A stretch of DNA of 64,000 nt from CAXQUZ01 sp942491145 (GTDB lineage: Bacteria > Myxococcota_A > UBA796 > UBA2385): contig CALOBC010000052.1 in NCBI GenBank assembly GCA_942491145.1, positions 16,429-80,428 on the forward strand, written 5' to 3'. A program made the translations under genes and the position numbers. Positions within the stretch are counted from its first letter, which is position 1. Every line of letters starts with the position of its first letter. This document shows positions 28,302-37,139 of the stretch, piece after piece. A model generated the notes under the pieces. The model worked only from the letters and a program-made list of their open reading frames with translations, had not been told where the DNA came from and searched no databases.

Positions 28302-30719
28302 TCAGTTCGTGGGGCCAGCGAGCCGTCGGGTCAGCTCGGCGGCGGTGATGGCCGAGCCCTCGATCTCAAAGGGAATCGTGAACCGGCACCCGCTGCGCCA
28401 CTGGTCGCACCCCCACGCTTGGCGCCCACGAATCAGCGCCCCAGCCCCACAGCTTGGGCAGGGCTGACCCGTCGGATCTGGCGTGGTGGACGCCGTCTTG
28501 GGCTTCGGCTTGGCGGCCGTCGGGGCCGAGGGTCGGTCGCCAAACTCGAAGGCGACCTTGCCGTCTTCACCCAACACCAGCGACGCCTCAAAGGGCTTGC
28601 CCGTCTTGCTCTTGAAGCCCTTGTAGGGGCCCGCCCGGCCGGTCTTGAGCAGCTTCTTTGCGGCGCTCACGCTGATCTTCCGCTTCGACATCGTGCCCCA
28701 GATGACGAAGGAGCAGGCCCGCCCCGTGTCGCAGCTGTAGACGGCTTTGCGGTCCCGCACGGGCTTTCCGCAGATCGGACAGTCGCCCAGCGACACCGTG
28801 TCGTCGTCGCGCAGCTCCGGCGGTGGTGGGTCCGCTCTGGAGATCGCGGCCACGATCGTGGCCGTGTTCGCCCGCACGTCCCGCATGAACCGGTCCCGCT
28901 GGTCGCGACCTTCGGCGATGTCGGCCAGCCTCGCTTCCCAGCGTCCGGTCAGGCTCGCACTCTTCAGCTCGTCGACAGGAACGGCGTGGATCAGGTCGGT
29001 CCCCCGATCTGTGGCCCGCAGGTCTCGGGCTTGGCGTCGCACGAAGCCCCGGTTGATCAGGGTCTGCAGGACGGCCGCACGGGTCGCGGGTGTGCCCAGC
29101 CCAGAGCTTCGCAGGGCGCGCTTGAGCTCAGCATCATCGAGCTGTCGGCCGGCGGTCTCCATCGATTGCAGAATCGACGCGTCGTTGTGGGGGCGTGGCG
29201 GCCGGGTCTGGCCGGGAAGGCTCTCCGGATTGGTGAGCTGGACGGGCTGGCCCACATCCACCGGTGGCAGCAGCCGGTCCTTGCCACCCGCATGGGAGCC
29301 CGGCGGGTCGACCGCTCGCCAGCCTGGATCGCGACAGACCCGGCCTCGGGCATGAAAGTGGAGGGGCGGCGGTGCATCGGCGGGCAATGGCGCGCCAGCC
29401 AGGGGGTCCACTGCAACGATCAGCACGGTCATGTCGAAGCGCGCGGGGGGCATGAGCGCGGCGATGACCCGGCGAGAGACCAGATCAAAGACCCGCTTCT
29501 CGTCGATTGACAGCTGCGCGCCCATCGGATCCTTGCCGGTGGGGAGGATGGCGTGGTGGTCTCCGACCTCGGCCGCGTCGACCACTCGCTTGCCGGGGCG
29601 CAGCGGCGGGCCGGCCAGCAGCTTTTCGCAGAATGGCTTGTAGGGCGGCACACTCGACAGTCCCCGGAGGACCATCGGCAGCGTCTCGGCTTGTTCGGGG
29701 GTGAGGTGCTTGGAGTCGGTCCGGGGGTAGGTGAGCAGCTTGTGCCGCTCGTACAGCGCCTGCGCGAGCTCCAAGGTGCGGGCAGCGGAGAGCCCAAAGC
29801 GCTGGTTGGCGCGGCGCTGCAGGCTGGTCAGGTCGTACAGCAGGGGAGGGGGCTCGAGCTTCTCACGCCGCTGGGCATGAGCCACGGTGCCCTGCTGATC
29901 GGCCACCGCGGTCCGGAGCAGCTCGGCGTCTTCTGCAGTCGAGAAGCGCTCTGCGGCCGCCGCTTTGTCCTTGTCCCGCTCTGTGGGCGCGTTGGGGGCC
30001 TTGCGGGTGAACACGGCCGTCCAAGACTCGCCGCCGCCCTCAGGCGTGAGGGTGGCCTCCACCCGCCAAAAGTCTTCCGGCACAAACGCGGCGATCTGCT
30101 CGTCGCGGTCGACAATCATGGCAAGTGTCGGCGTCTGGACCCGGCCCACGCTGAGCAGCTGGCTGCCCCCGCCTTTGCGGGCGAGGCAGGTCATCGCCCG
30201 GGTCGCGTTCAGCCCCACCAGCCAGTCGGCTTCACTGCGGCACCGGGCGGCGTCGGCGAGGGCGTCGTACCGCGCACTGGGTCGCAGGTCGGCCCACGCA
30301 GCCCGCAGCGCGGCGTCGGTCATCGAGGCCACCCAGAGCCGTCGGATGGGCAGCCGACAACCTGCCAGCTCATAGACGTAGCGGAAGATGAGCTCACCCT
30401 CGCGCCCGGCATCACACGCGTTGATCACCTCGGTGAACTGCTTGTCGCGGAGCAAGGCCCGCAGCTTGGTCCACTGATCCCGCGCGTCGGGGCGCACCCG
30501 CAGCGCGAATTGGTCCGGCAACATCGGCAGGGTGTCGAAGGACCATCGCTTCCATGCAGCGTCGTAGTGGGCTGGCTCTTCGAGCTCCGCGAGGTGGCCC
30601 CGGGCCCAGCTCAGCACAATACCGTCGCCTCGAATGCAGCCGGCGTCCCGGGTGCGCGCACCGAGCACCTTCGCCAGGTCCCTTGCCACAGAGGGCTTCT
30701 CGGCGACGACGAGCTGCAC
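28302..30719 (-). CDS. topB: DNA topoisomerase III
   Basis: An 805-residue type IA topoisomerase. The TOPRIM domain begins at once (VVAEKPSVARDLAKVLG) and includes CDAGREGELIFRYVYE. The active-site tyrosine is Tyr331 in LLTYPRTDSKHL. The C-terminal third carries a Zn-ribbon-like CPICGKPVRD, the FKSKTGKPFEASLVL repeat characteristic of bacterial topB proteins, and a final CPSCGAGALIRGRQAWGC element. Topoisomerase III decatenates and resolves replication or recombination intermediates by single-strand passage. GTG 30719 follows CTGGAG at six bases and directly precedes the TOPRIM motif; the longer open frame upstream has no homology. It neighbours recD2, another recombination enzyme. Confidence 0.95.
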   Translation of the reverse strand: MQLVVAEKPSVARDLAKVLGARTRDAGCIRGDGIVLSWARGHLAELEEPAHYDAAWKRWSFDTLPMLPDQFALRVRPDARDQWTKLRALLRDKQFTEVINACDAGREGELIFRYVYELAGCRLPIRRLWVASMTDAALRAAWADLRPSARYDALADAARCRSEADWLVGLNATRAMTCLARKGGGSQLLSVGRVQTPTLAMIVDRDEQIAAFVPEDFWRVEATLTPEGGGESWTAVFTRKAPNAPTERDKDKAAAAERFSTAEDAELLRTAVADQQGTVAHAQRREKLEPPPLLYDLTSLQRRANQRFGLSAARTLELAQALYERHKLLTYPRTDSKHLTPEQAETLPMVLRGLSSVPPYKPFCEKLLAGPPLRPGKRVVDAAEVGDHHAILPTGKDPMGAQLSIDEKRVFDLVSRRVIAALMPPARFDMTVLIVAVDPLAGAPLPADAPPPLHFHARGRVCRDPGWRAVDPPGSHAGGKDRLLPPVDVGQPVQLTNPESLPGQTRPPRPHNDASILQSMETAGRQLDDAELKRALRSSGLGTPATRAAVLQTLINRGFVRRQARDLRATDRGTDLIHAVPVDELKSASLTGRWEARLADIAEGRDQRDRFMRDVRANTATIVAAISRADPPPPELRDDDTVSLGDCPICGKPVRDRKAVYSCDTGRACSFVIWGTMSKRKISVSAAKKLLKTGRAGPYKGFKSKTGKPFEASLVLGEDGKVAFEFGDRPSAPTAAKPKPKTASTTPDPTGQPCPSCGAGALIRGRQAWGCDQWRSGCRFTIPFEIEGSAITAAELTRRLAGPTN

Positions 30720-30803
30720 GGAGGGCTCCAGAGGGTGGCGGACCCAGCGAGAGTGCGGGACGTGGACCTCGGGCGCCCATAGCCAGCCCGGGGTCAATTG
30801 GGG

Positions 30804-30820
30804 CGGACAAAATATGTCCG
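30804..30820. promoter_or_regulatory. Operator-like inverted repeat in divergent intergenic region
   Basis: CGGACA (30804-30809) and TGTCCG (30815-30820) are a perfect inverted repeat around an A/T-only pentamer, in otherwise GC-rich sequence between topB and the NlpC/P60-like lipoprotein gene. The geometry suits a dimeric regulator or a promoter element. No regulator gene is adjacent, so the role is inferred. Confidence 0.45.
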
Positions 30821-30946
30821 GAATGGCGGACCCTGGACCCCCTGCTGCAGCGTCACGTTGTGCTTCATTTGGCGCCACTCGCTTGCGGGGGACGCTGGTT
30901 CAGGCCAATCCTCAGGTGCTTCCATTCCTTTGTGCCCGGGGACCCC

Positions 30947-32245
30947 ATGCCGTTGACCTCAACTGCCCGCCTGTTGCCCCTGTTGATCCTGAGCGGCGGC
31001 TTGCTGTCGGCCTGTTCCGGCGAGCACGGGAAGCAAGCCAAGGGCAAGAACAACCCCGGGAAGGACTTTGTCGGCGACACGACCGTCCGGGTGACGTCGC
31101 CATCCCACGGTGCGGCCGTGGCGGGGGAGTTCACGGTGACGGTGCAAGCGGGCACGGGTCTGGACACCGTGGAGCTCTGGGCCGACGGTGCGGCCTACAC
31201 CGCAACCTCGCTGGGCGCTTCAGGCCGCGACGCGACCACCTCAGTCGACTTTGTGGTGTCGTTGCCCGAAGGCCACCACGAGCTCGAGGTCTTCGGGTTG
31301 GACCGCCAGGGCAATGAACAGTCCACCCACGCGCTGGCGGTGGATGTGGTGGCGGACGGCCCCTGGGTCGCGGTCACGAGCCCCCGCGATGGGGCCACGG
31401 TCAACAACCCGGTGCGCTTCACGGTCAACGCCTCCGCCGATGCGGACTCGATCGAGATCTACGCTGACGACTGGCTTCTCGGCACCACGACCCCCGACCG
31501 GGTGCTGGCGTACACGTTCACGGGCACCGGATTTGCCAGGGACATTCGTGCCGTGGCCTACCGAGACGGTGATGCTGTCGCCACCCACGAGCTGACCATC
31601 ACGGTTCAAGAGCCCGGTGAAGTGGATGAGTCCGACTTCAACGAGCTGGTGATGGACCACCTCGCCGACTACCCCACCGACGGCTCGTACGCCTATTGGT
31701 GGCCCGATGACGTCGACTGGGGCGGCAATCCCAACGACATCTACTACCAGGGTGACCTCTTCGCCGAGGGTGACTCCCTGAACCGCAGCTTCTGCGTGGG
31801 CATGACCTTTGAGGTCTTCATGCGGTCCATCGAAGTCGCCGATGCGATGACGGATGGGGATGGCTCGGTCAACGACATCGACTTCGACGAGCTCTATGAC
31901 TTCCGCACCGACTGGTATGTGCGGGACCTCTATGGTGCCGGTGTGGTCGATGCTGTCGAGAACTATGGAATTGGCTACGAGGTCGTGGCTTGGGACGATG
32001 TGCGCCCTGGCGACTTCATCCAGTTCTGGCGCCACTCGGGCTCGGGGCACAACGCCATCTTCATTGACTGGGAGCGCGACGCTTCTGAAGGCATCGTTGG
32101 CTTCCAGTACTGGTCGACCCAGTCGTCCACCAACGGCGTGGCCTACAACGAAGAGTACTTCGGCAGCTCCGGCTCCCGCGTCGACCCCGGCTTCTTCTAC
32201 GTCGCCCGGGTGGCGATGCCCTGGGACTGGGTTCCCTGGCGCTGA
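30947..32245 (+). CDS. Lipoprotein with Ig-like repeats and NlpC/P60-like hydrolase domain
   Basis: A 432-residue lipoprotein: hydrophobic residues 8-20, lipobox SAC with Cys23. Two tandem beta-sandwich units of about 90 residues each (starting RVTSPSHGAAV near 48 and VAVTSPRDGATV near 141) look like bacterial Ig domains. The C-terminal domain (about 225-432) has SFCVGMTFEVF (Cys283) and GDFIQFWRHSGSGHNAIFID (His368), the Cys/His pair and spacing of NlpC/P60-superfamily peptidases and amidases. The likely substrate is peptidoglycan peptide or another envelope amide; this is inferred. ATG 30947 is preceded by GGGGA. It stands alone, 227 bases from divergent topB. Confidence 0.78.
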   Translation: MPLTSTARLLPLLILSGGLLSACSGEHGKQAKGKNNPGKDFVGDTTVRVTSPSHGAAVAGEFTVTVQAGTGLDTVELWADGAAYTATSLGASGRDATTSVDFVVSLPEGHHELEVFGLDRQGNEQSTHALAVDVVADGPWVAVTSPRDGATVNNPVRFTVNASADADSIEIYADDWLLGTTTPDRVLAYTFTGTGFARDIRAVAYRDGDAVATHELTITVQEPGEVDESDFNELVMDHLADYPTDGSYAYWWPDDVDWGGNPNDIYYQGDLFAEGDSLNRSFCVGMTFEVFMRSIEVADAMTDGDGSVNDIDFDELYDFRTDWYVRDLYGAGVVDAVENYGIGYEVVAWDDVRPGDFIQFWRHSGSGHNAIFIDWERDASEGIVGFQYWSTQSSTNGVAYNEEYFGSSGSRVDPGFFYVARVAMPWDWVPWR

Positions 32246-32390
32246 TGGCTGAGCGCGGGCCGCCGGTGGTGCCGCCGTCTGGGGCCCGACCCATCGGTCG
32301 ACTTGTGCAAGATGCCCTGCTCCAGAGTGTTTTCGGCTGCCTGTGCCGCTCTGATTCCGCCGGGCTATGGTCCGCTTGAGGACTGTCGCC

Positions 32391-33137
32391 ATGCTTGTTC
32401 CCCGCTGGTCAATCTCCCCGATCGTGCTGTTCACGCTGGCCACGTTGGGCGGTGTCGCGACTGCCGCGGATGGACCGGACGCGGCCACGCGTCAGAAGCT
32501 CCAGGCCCAAGCCGCGCGCAAAGCAGAGTCGTCGAGCGCCCCGGGCGGTGGGGGTGGACTGGCTCTCGACCAGGGCAGCGCCCGCAGGGATCGGGTCTTG
32601 GTTGTGCCGGGTGTGGTGCTCGCCGATGCGGAGCTCCCGACCGATGGTCTGCCGCCCCTGCTTGTGGAAGCGCAGACGGCGGTGCTGGGTCGGGACCCTG
32701 GGGAAAATGCCGATGCCCAATCGGTGCTTCACTATTGGTTGCGCCAGGATCCCGACGACGCCCGGGCAGAATTCCTGCTCGGTCAGACCTGGATGATCCT
32801 CGCCCACCCGGCCCAAGCCGAGCGCAATTTCCGCCGTGCGCGCGATCTTGGGATCGAACCATTGTTGGTGGATCGCTGGATCTTGGAAGCCCTCACCGAG
32901 CGGGACCGCCCAGAAGATGCTGTCGCCCATGTGTCCCAGATGCGGGTCGACTACCCGGACGACCGGTACGTGGTCTACGATCTGGCCCGTGCCTTGATGG
33001 TGCTTCCTGCGCCCGCCAAGGCCGCCCGCGCCGCCCAAGATGCCTGTGATCTGGACGTTGAGCCGGCTTGTGCCGCGGTCGGTCCGCTCAATGCCCGCGC
33101 CCGTCGGGCCGGCCAGCGCTCGAGCCGGGGCCGCTGA
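32391..33137 (+). CDS. Exported TPR-like protein
   Basis: A 248-residue protein with a signal peptide (hydrophobic SPIVLFTLATLGGVATA, cleavage after ATAA likely). A low-complexity Gln/Ala/Ser/Gly segment follows to about residue 60, then a helical C-terminal domain with tetratricopeptide-like pairs, for example DPDDARAEFLLGQTWMILAHPAQAERNFRRA cut here into DPDDARAEFLLGQTW and AQAERNFRRARDLG. ATG 32391 is preferred, with GAGG upstream; an in-frame ATG 24 bases earlier has no ribosome site. TPR proteins mediate protein contacts in the periplasm. No specific family is recognised. rlmN follows after 60 bases. Confidence 0.65.
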   Translation: MLVPRWSISPIVLFTLATLGGVATAADGPDAATRQKLQAQAARKAESSSAPGGGGGLALDQGSARRDRVLVVPGVVLADAELPTDGLPPLLVEAQTAVLGRDPGENADAQSVLHYWLRQDPDDARAEFLLGQTWMILAHPAQAERNFRRARDLGIEPLLVDRWILEALTERDRPEDAVAHVSQMRVDYPDDRYVVYDLARALMVLPAPAKAARAAQDACDLDVEPACAAVGPLNARARRAGQRSSRGR

Positions 33138-33197
33138 GCCGATCCGTCTCCTTGGCTGCCGCTCCCATGCCGCCCCCACCTCCTGCCGCGGTGCCCC

Positions 33198-34373
33198 GTG
33201 TCCGTTGCGTCCCCCACGTCCGCCCCTCGCATCGCCCCGCCAGCTGATCGAGCGTTGTCCAAGCAGCTCCAGAAGGCGCAGCGGGCCACGGGTCGCACCG
33301 ACCTGCGGTCTCTGACCCTGCCAGCCCTGGAAGCCCACATGGCCGACTTGGGCAAGCCCAAGCTGCGCGCCCATGCGGTCTACAAACACATCTGGAAGAA
33401 GGCCGGCACCGATCTGAGTGATGTGCACGCCATTCCCAAGGATGTGCGGCGGGAGCTCGCGGACCGGGCCGATGTGGCCACCCTCGCGCTCGACGACGTT
33501 CTGGAGAGCGCGGACGGCTCTGCGAAGTACCTGTGGCGCCTGCACGACGGCCACCAGATCGAGAGTGTGCTGATTCCCGACAAGCAACGGCACGGTCCCG
33601 TCGGGCCCCGAATGACCCTCTGTGTGTCCACCCAAGTGGGCTGCGCGATGGCGTGCTCCTTTTGCCTCACGGGTGACATGGGGCTCGTGCGCAACCTGAC
33701 CATCGGCGAGATCGCGAGCCAGCCGCTCCAAGTCGGTGCGATGATCGGCGGCAACCAACCCATCACCAACATCGTGATGATGGGCATGGGCGAGCCGCTA
33801 CACAACTTCGACAACGTGGTCGGGGCCCTGCGAATCATGCTCGACGAGGACGCCCTCAACTTCAGCCACCGCCGGGTGACGGTGAGCACCGTGGGGCTGG
33901 TCCCCCGCATCCGGCAGCTCGCCGCGGCGTTGCCCGTGAACATCGCCGTCAGCCTCAATGCATCGACCGAAGACCAACGCCGGATCGTGATGCCCATCAC
34001 CCATCGCTACTCGATGACCGAGCTGATGGACTGCTGCCGCACCCTGCCGCTGCCCGCCGGCAAGCGCATCACCTTTGAGTACGTGATGATGGCCGGCTTC
34101 AACGACTCGATGGCGGACGCGGAGCGGCTGGTGGCGCTGATGCGGGACGTCCCGTGCAAGATCAACTTGATCCCGTACAACGAGAACCCCGACCGGGACA
34201 TCCGGCGCCCCGCCGAAGCCCAGGTCCGCGCCTTTCAGCAGCTCCTTGTCTCCCATGCGCTGCAGTGCTCCGTACGGACCACCCGCGGCCGCGATGTGTC
34301 CGCCGCCTGCGGACAGCTGGGCAAGGTGGTCGAGCGGATGGCTCGTCGGGTGTCCCCAGCGACCCCCACTTGA
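33198..34373 (+). CDS. rlmN: 23S rRNA/tRNA adenine-C2 methyltransferase RlmN
   Basis: A 391-residue radical SAM enzyme that methylates C2 of A2503 in 23S rRNA and A37 in some tRNAs. The N-terminal accessory domain has KLRAHAVYKHIWKKAG. The cluster motif is CAMACSFCLTGDMG (Cys149, Cys153, Cys156), followed by the GGNQPITNIVMMGMGEPLHN block and NIAVSLNAS. The C-terminal RTTRGRDVSAACGQL holds the resolving Cys of the two-cysteine RlmN mechanism. The first 30 residues are an extra Ala/Pro-rich leader after a GTG start without a strong ribosome site. MTA phosphorylase follows, another gene of SAM by-product metabolism. Confidence 0.95.
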   Translation: MSVASPTSAPRIAPPADRALSKQLQKAQRATGRTDLRSLTLPALEAHMADLGKPKLRAHAVYKHIWKKAGTDLSDVHAIPKDVRRELADRADVATLALDDVLESADGSAKYLWRLHDGHQIESVLIPDKQRHGPVGPRMTLCVSTQVGCAMACSFCLTGDMGLVRNLTIGEIASQPLQVGAMIGGNQPITNIVMMGMGEPLHNFDNVVGALRIMLDEDALNFSHRRVTVSTVGLVPRIRQLAAALPVNIAVSLNASTEDQRRIVMPITHRYSMTELMDCCRTLPLPAGKRITFEYVMMAGFNDSMADAERLVALMRDVPCKINLIPYNENPDRDIRRPAEAQVRAFQQLLVSHALQCSVRTTRGRDVSAACGQLGKVVERMARRVSPATPT

Positions 34374-34575
34374 CACGACAAGACCGGTCCGCACGGGATA
34401 GGATCGCGCTGACGGGTGTGCTGCGGTGGCCGCCTGAGCCGTCCAACCTTCGGACGACCGACCGAAGCGGTCAGGGCTCTCCTGCGGTGGTGTCCGTCTC
34501 CGGTCCGAGCGACCCGAGCACGCGCGCCGCAGGCCTGCGAATGCGCCCTGAATCGCCCTTTTGCACGAGGCCCCA

Positions 34576-35472
34576 GTGAGCACTCAGCCTGAATCAGCAA
34601 CTCTTCGTATTGGCGTCATCGGTGGCAGTGGGCTGTACCGGATGGACGGCCTGCTTGATGTGCGCGAGGTCGAGGCCACCACGCCCTTCGGCGCGCCGTC
34701 CGCCCCCCTGCTCGTGGGCCGGTTGGCGGGGGTTCCGAACGTGGAGCTGGTCTTTTTGGCCCGCCACGGCATCGGCCACAGCTTGAATCCCTCCGAAGTG
34801 CCGTACCGGGCCAACATCTTTGCGATGAAGGCCCTGGGTGTGTCGTGGATCATCAGCGTCAGCGCGGTTGGCTCGCTTCAGGAAGCCGTCGTGCCGGGGC
34901 ATGTCGTGGTCATCGACCAGTTCATCGACCGCACCAAGGGCATCCGGGCGTCGACCTTCTTCGAAGACGGCATCGTCGCGCATGTGGCCTTCGGCGACCC
35001 TGTCTGCCCAGTGCTCCGGGCGGTGCTGCTGGAGTCGGCCCAGGAAGCTGGTGCGACGGTCCATGACGGCGGCACCTACGTGTGCATGGAGGGGCCCGCC
35101 TTCTCGACCCGCGCGGAGTCCAACCTCTACCGGTCATGGGGCGCCCGGGTCGTGGGCATGACCAACGTGCCCGAGGCAAAGCTGGCTCGGGAAGCCGAGA
35201 TCTCCTACGCCACGCTCGCGATGTCCACCGACTACGACTGCTGGCACGAGGGCCACGACGATGTCACCGTGGAAGCGGTCGTCGCGGTCATCAACGCCAA
35301 CGTCGCACTCGCCCAGAACATCGTGCGCGCCGCCATTCCCCGCATTGCTGCGCACAAGGGGCCGGCGCCCCAGAGCTCGGCCTTGGCGGGTGCCATCATG
35401 TCTGATCTGGGTGCGCTCAGCGACGACCGTCTGGCAGCGCTGGGCCCGCTCATCGCCAAGTACACTTCGTAA
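34576..35472 (+). CDS. mtnP: S-methyl-5'-thioadenosine phosphorylase
   Basis: A 298-residue MTA phosphorylase of the purine nucleoside phosphorylase-2 group, cleaving methylthioadenosine with phosphate to adenine and methylthioribose-1-phosphate for methionine salvage. Motifs: IGVIGGSGLYRMDGL (phosphate loop), LARHGIGHSLNPSEVPYRAN, ISVSAVGSLQE, IDQFIDRTKGIR, VCMEGPAFSTRAES, and STDYDCWHE with the purine-binding Asp. GTG 34576 has GAGG five bases upstream. In the 202 bases before it, a CTTCGG/CCGAAG inverted repeat and the GC-rich leader show no clear promoter. The TPR lipoprotein gene follows 46 bases later. Confidence 0.95.
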   Translation: MSTQPESATLRIGVIGGSGLYRMDGLLDVREVEATTPFGAPSAPLLVGRLAGVPNVELVFLARHGIGHSLNPSEVPYRANIFAMKALGVSWIISVSAVGSLQEAVVPGHVVVIDQFIDRTKGIRASTFFEDGIVAHVAFGDPVCPVLRAVLLESAQEAGATVHDGGTYVCMEGPAFSTRAESNLYRSWGARVVGMTNVPEAKLAREAEISYATLAMSTDYDCWHEGHDDVTVEAVVAVINANVALAQNIVRAAIPRIAAHKGPAPQSSALAGAIMSDLGALSDDRLAALGPLIAKYTS

Positions 35473-35518
35473 GTCCACGCCGTCGCTTCCTGTCCCGCCG
35501 CCCACCCCCGGAGTCTCT

Positions 35519-36283
35519 GTGGCCACCTCGATGCCTCGTGTCTTCCGCCGCTTGTTCCTGACCGTGGTTGTTCTCGGTGCTGTGGGGTGCATCTCCGCGG
35601 CGCGTCAAGAGAAGGCCGCTGGACGGGTGGGCCTGGGGTCTGCGTATCTTCGCGAGGGCAACATCCCGGGTGCCGTGCGCACGCTCGAAGAAGCTGCGCG
35701 CCTTGACCGGCGCAACTGGGCGGCGTTCAACAAGCTCGGGTTGGCCTACATGGCCGCCGGCTCGACCGAGAAGGCGGGCCACGCGTTTGAGCGGGCCATG
35801 AAGCTCAACGAGGATGAAGCCGAGCTGCTGGTCAACTACGGCAACCTCCTGGTGCGCACGGGCCGCCTTGAAGAAGCGGCGGCCACCTTCGAGGTCGCTG
35901 CCCAGGATCTGACTTACCGCAAGCCCAGCATCGCGCTGTCGAACCTCGGCTTTGTGCGCCTCCAGCAAGGCCAACACGCCGAGGCCCTCGCGGTGCTCGA
36001 CCAAGCGATTCGCCGGGCCCCCAACCTGTGCCAAGCCCACTTCAACCGTGGGCTGGTGCACGAGGCGATGGGTTCCCATGACTTTGCCCTCGAAGACTTT
36101 GAGGCCGTGATCGAGATGTGCGGGGAAGATGCCAGCGGCGCCTACCTCCAGGCGGGCATGCTGCTCATCGACCAGAAGGACCGGAACACCGGCTGCACCT
36201 ACATTCTCACTGCGGTTCAAGATGCCGGCGACACCCCACTGGGCCGCGAAGCGCGGCAGGTTCATCGCCAGGAGTGCGTGTGA
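35519..36283 (+). CDS. TPR lipoprotein, Tgl/PilF-like
   Basis: A 254-residue lipoprotein. GTG 35519 has GGAG five bases upstream; the signal peptide ends LGAVGC with Cys24. Five or six tetratricopeptide repeats follow (LGSAYLREGNIPGAVRTLEE, LGLAYMAAGSTEKAGHAF, NYGNLLVRTGRLEEAAATF and others). The AAQDLTYRKPSIALSNLG segment matches the pattern in PilF/PilW/Tgl pilotins, which help the type IV pilus secretin PilQ assemble in the outer membrane. No pilus genes are nearby, so a generic TPR role remains possible. Its TGA overlaps the next ATG (TGATG at 36281-36285), coupling it to a RodZ-like gene. Confidence 0.78.
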   Translation: MATSMPRVFRRLFLTVVVLGAVGCISAARQEKAAGRVGLGSAYLREGNIPGAVRTLEEAARLDRRNWAAFNKLGLAYMAAGSTEKAGHAFERAMKLNEDEAELLVNYGNLLVRTGRLEEAAATFEVAAQDLTYRKPSIALSNLGFVRLQQGQHAEALAVLDQAIRRAPNLCQAHFNRGLVHEAMGSHDFALEDFEAVIEMCGEDASGAYLQAGMLLIDQKDRNTGCTYILTAVQDAGDTPLGREARQVHRQECV

Positions 36284-37134
36284 TGGAAGTCGATCGCCGG
36301 GAACATGGGCTCGGGCGGCAGGGCGTGCCGCCAGATGTGGACCCTCGGGTGCTCCGCATCGGCGTGGCGCTGCGTGCCACCCGTCGCCGTCGTGGCCTGC
36401 GTCGCTCTGAAGTGGCTCGCCAGGCGCGCATCCCTGCCCGGTACATCATGGCGCTGGAAGACGGCGATCTGTTGATGCTGCCTGAGGGCTCTTTTCGGGA
36501 CACCTACCGGCGCCAGTACATGGCGTTTCTCGGGATGCCACCGCTGGTGGGTGATGTCGAGATTGGCCCTGCCCACAGTGAGTCCGAAGAAGAAGACCTC
36601 GCCGAGCTGAGCCGCAGCACCGCGACCATTCCCCGGGGGGAAGACCTTCCCATCGGGCGCCTGGTGGTGGCCGGATTTGCGTTCACCCTGCTGACCCTGC
36701 TGGGACTCCGGGTGGCCAGCTTGCTGCTCGACACGCCCGAGGTGGTCGAGATCGGCGCAGCCCCCGTGGCGGTGGCCATGAACGCGGTGGTGCCCACGCC
36801 GGTGCCCAAGCCGGTCGGCCCGGCACCCGAGCCTGAGCCCGAGGTGTCCGCCGACGAAGCACTCGTCCCGCCTGCTCCCGTGGGGTCCATGGTGGTGCGG
36901 GTTCGCGCCATCGAGCCCGTGCGGGTGGTGGCAAAGGCGGGTGGCGAGCTCCAACACGCCGGCTTCGTCAAGCCCGGCACCGTCCTTTCTGTGGCCTCCG
37001 ATGACGAGATTAGCCTGCACATCGCCGATCTCACGCGGGTCACGGTCTACTTGAACGACGAGCGCATCGAGCCGCTGCACAACCTCTCGAAGGGTCGGCG
37101 CTTGGTGTTTGTGCCCTCCGCCGACGGGGAGTAG
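36283..37134 (+). CDS. RodZ-like membrane protein with N-terminal HTH
   Basis: A 283-residue protein: a Cro/C1-type helix-turn-helix region at about 24-85 (ALRATRRRRGLRRSEVARQA, IPARYIMALEDGDLLML, RRQYMAFLGM), a membrane helix at about 126-148 (LVVAGFAFTLLTLLGLRVAS), a Pro/Glu-rich stretch at 160-205, and a C-terminal beta domain of the DUF4115 type (VRVRAIEPVRVVAKAGGE to RRLVFVPSADGE). This is the RodZ plan, a bitopic protein that links MreB filaments to the cell-wall machinery. The start has AGGAG seven bases upstream. Translationally coupled to the preceding Tgl/PilF-like gene. Confidence 0.85.
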   Translation: MEVDRREHGLGRQGVPPDVDPRVLRIGVALRATRRRRGLRRSEVARQARIPARYIMALEDGDLLMLPEGSFRDTYRRQYMAFLGMPPLVGDVEIGPAHSESEEEDLAELSRSTATIPRGEDLPIGRLVVAGFAFTLLTLLGLRVASLLLDTPEVVEIGAAPVAVAMNAVVPTPVPKPVGPAPEPEPEVSADEALVPPAPVGSMVVRVRAIEPVRVVAKAGGELQHAGFVKPGTVLSVASDDEISLHIADLTRVTVYLNDERIEPLHNLSKGRRLVFVPSADGE

Positions 37135-37139
37135 GGCGG

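Noticed and set aside
34452..34480. CTTCGG/CCGAAG inverted repeat as the rlmN terminator
   Set aside because: The stem is short, the loop is long and no T-run follows.
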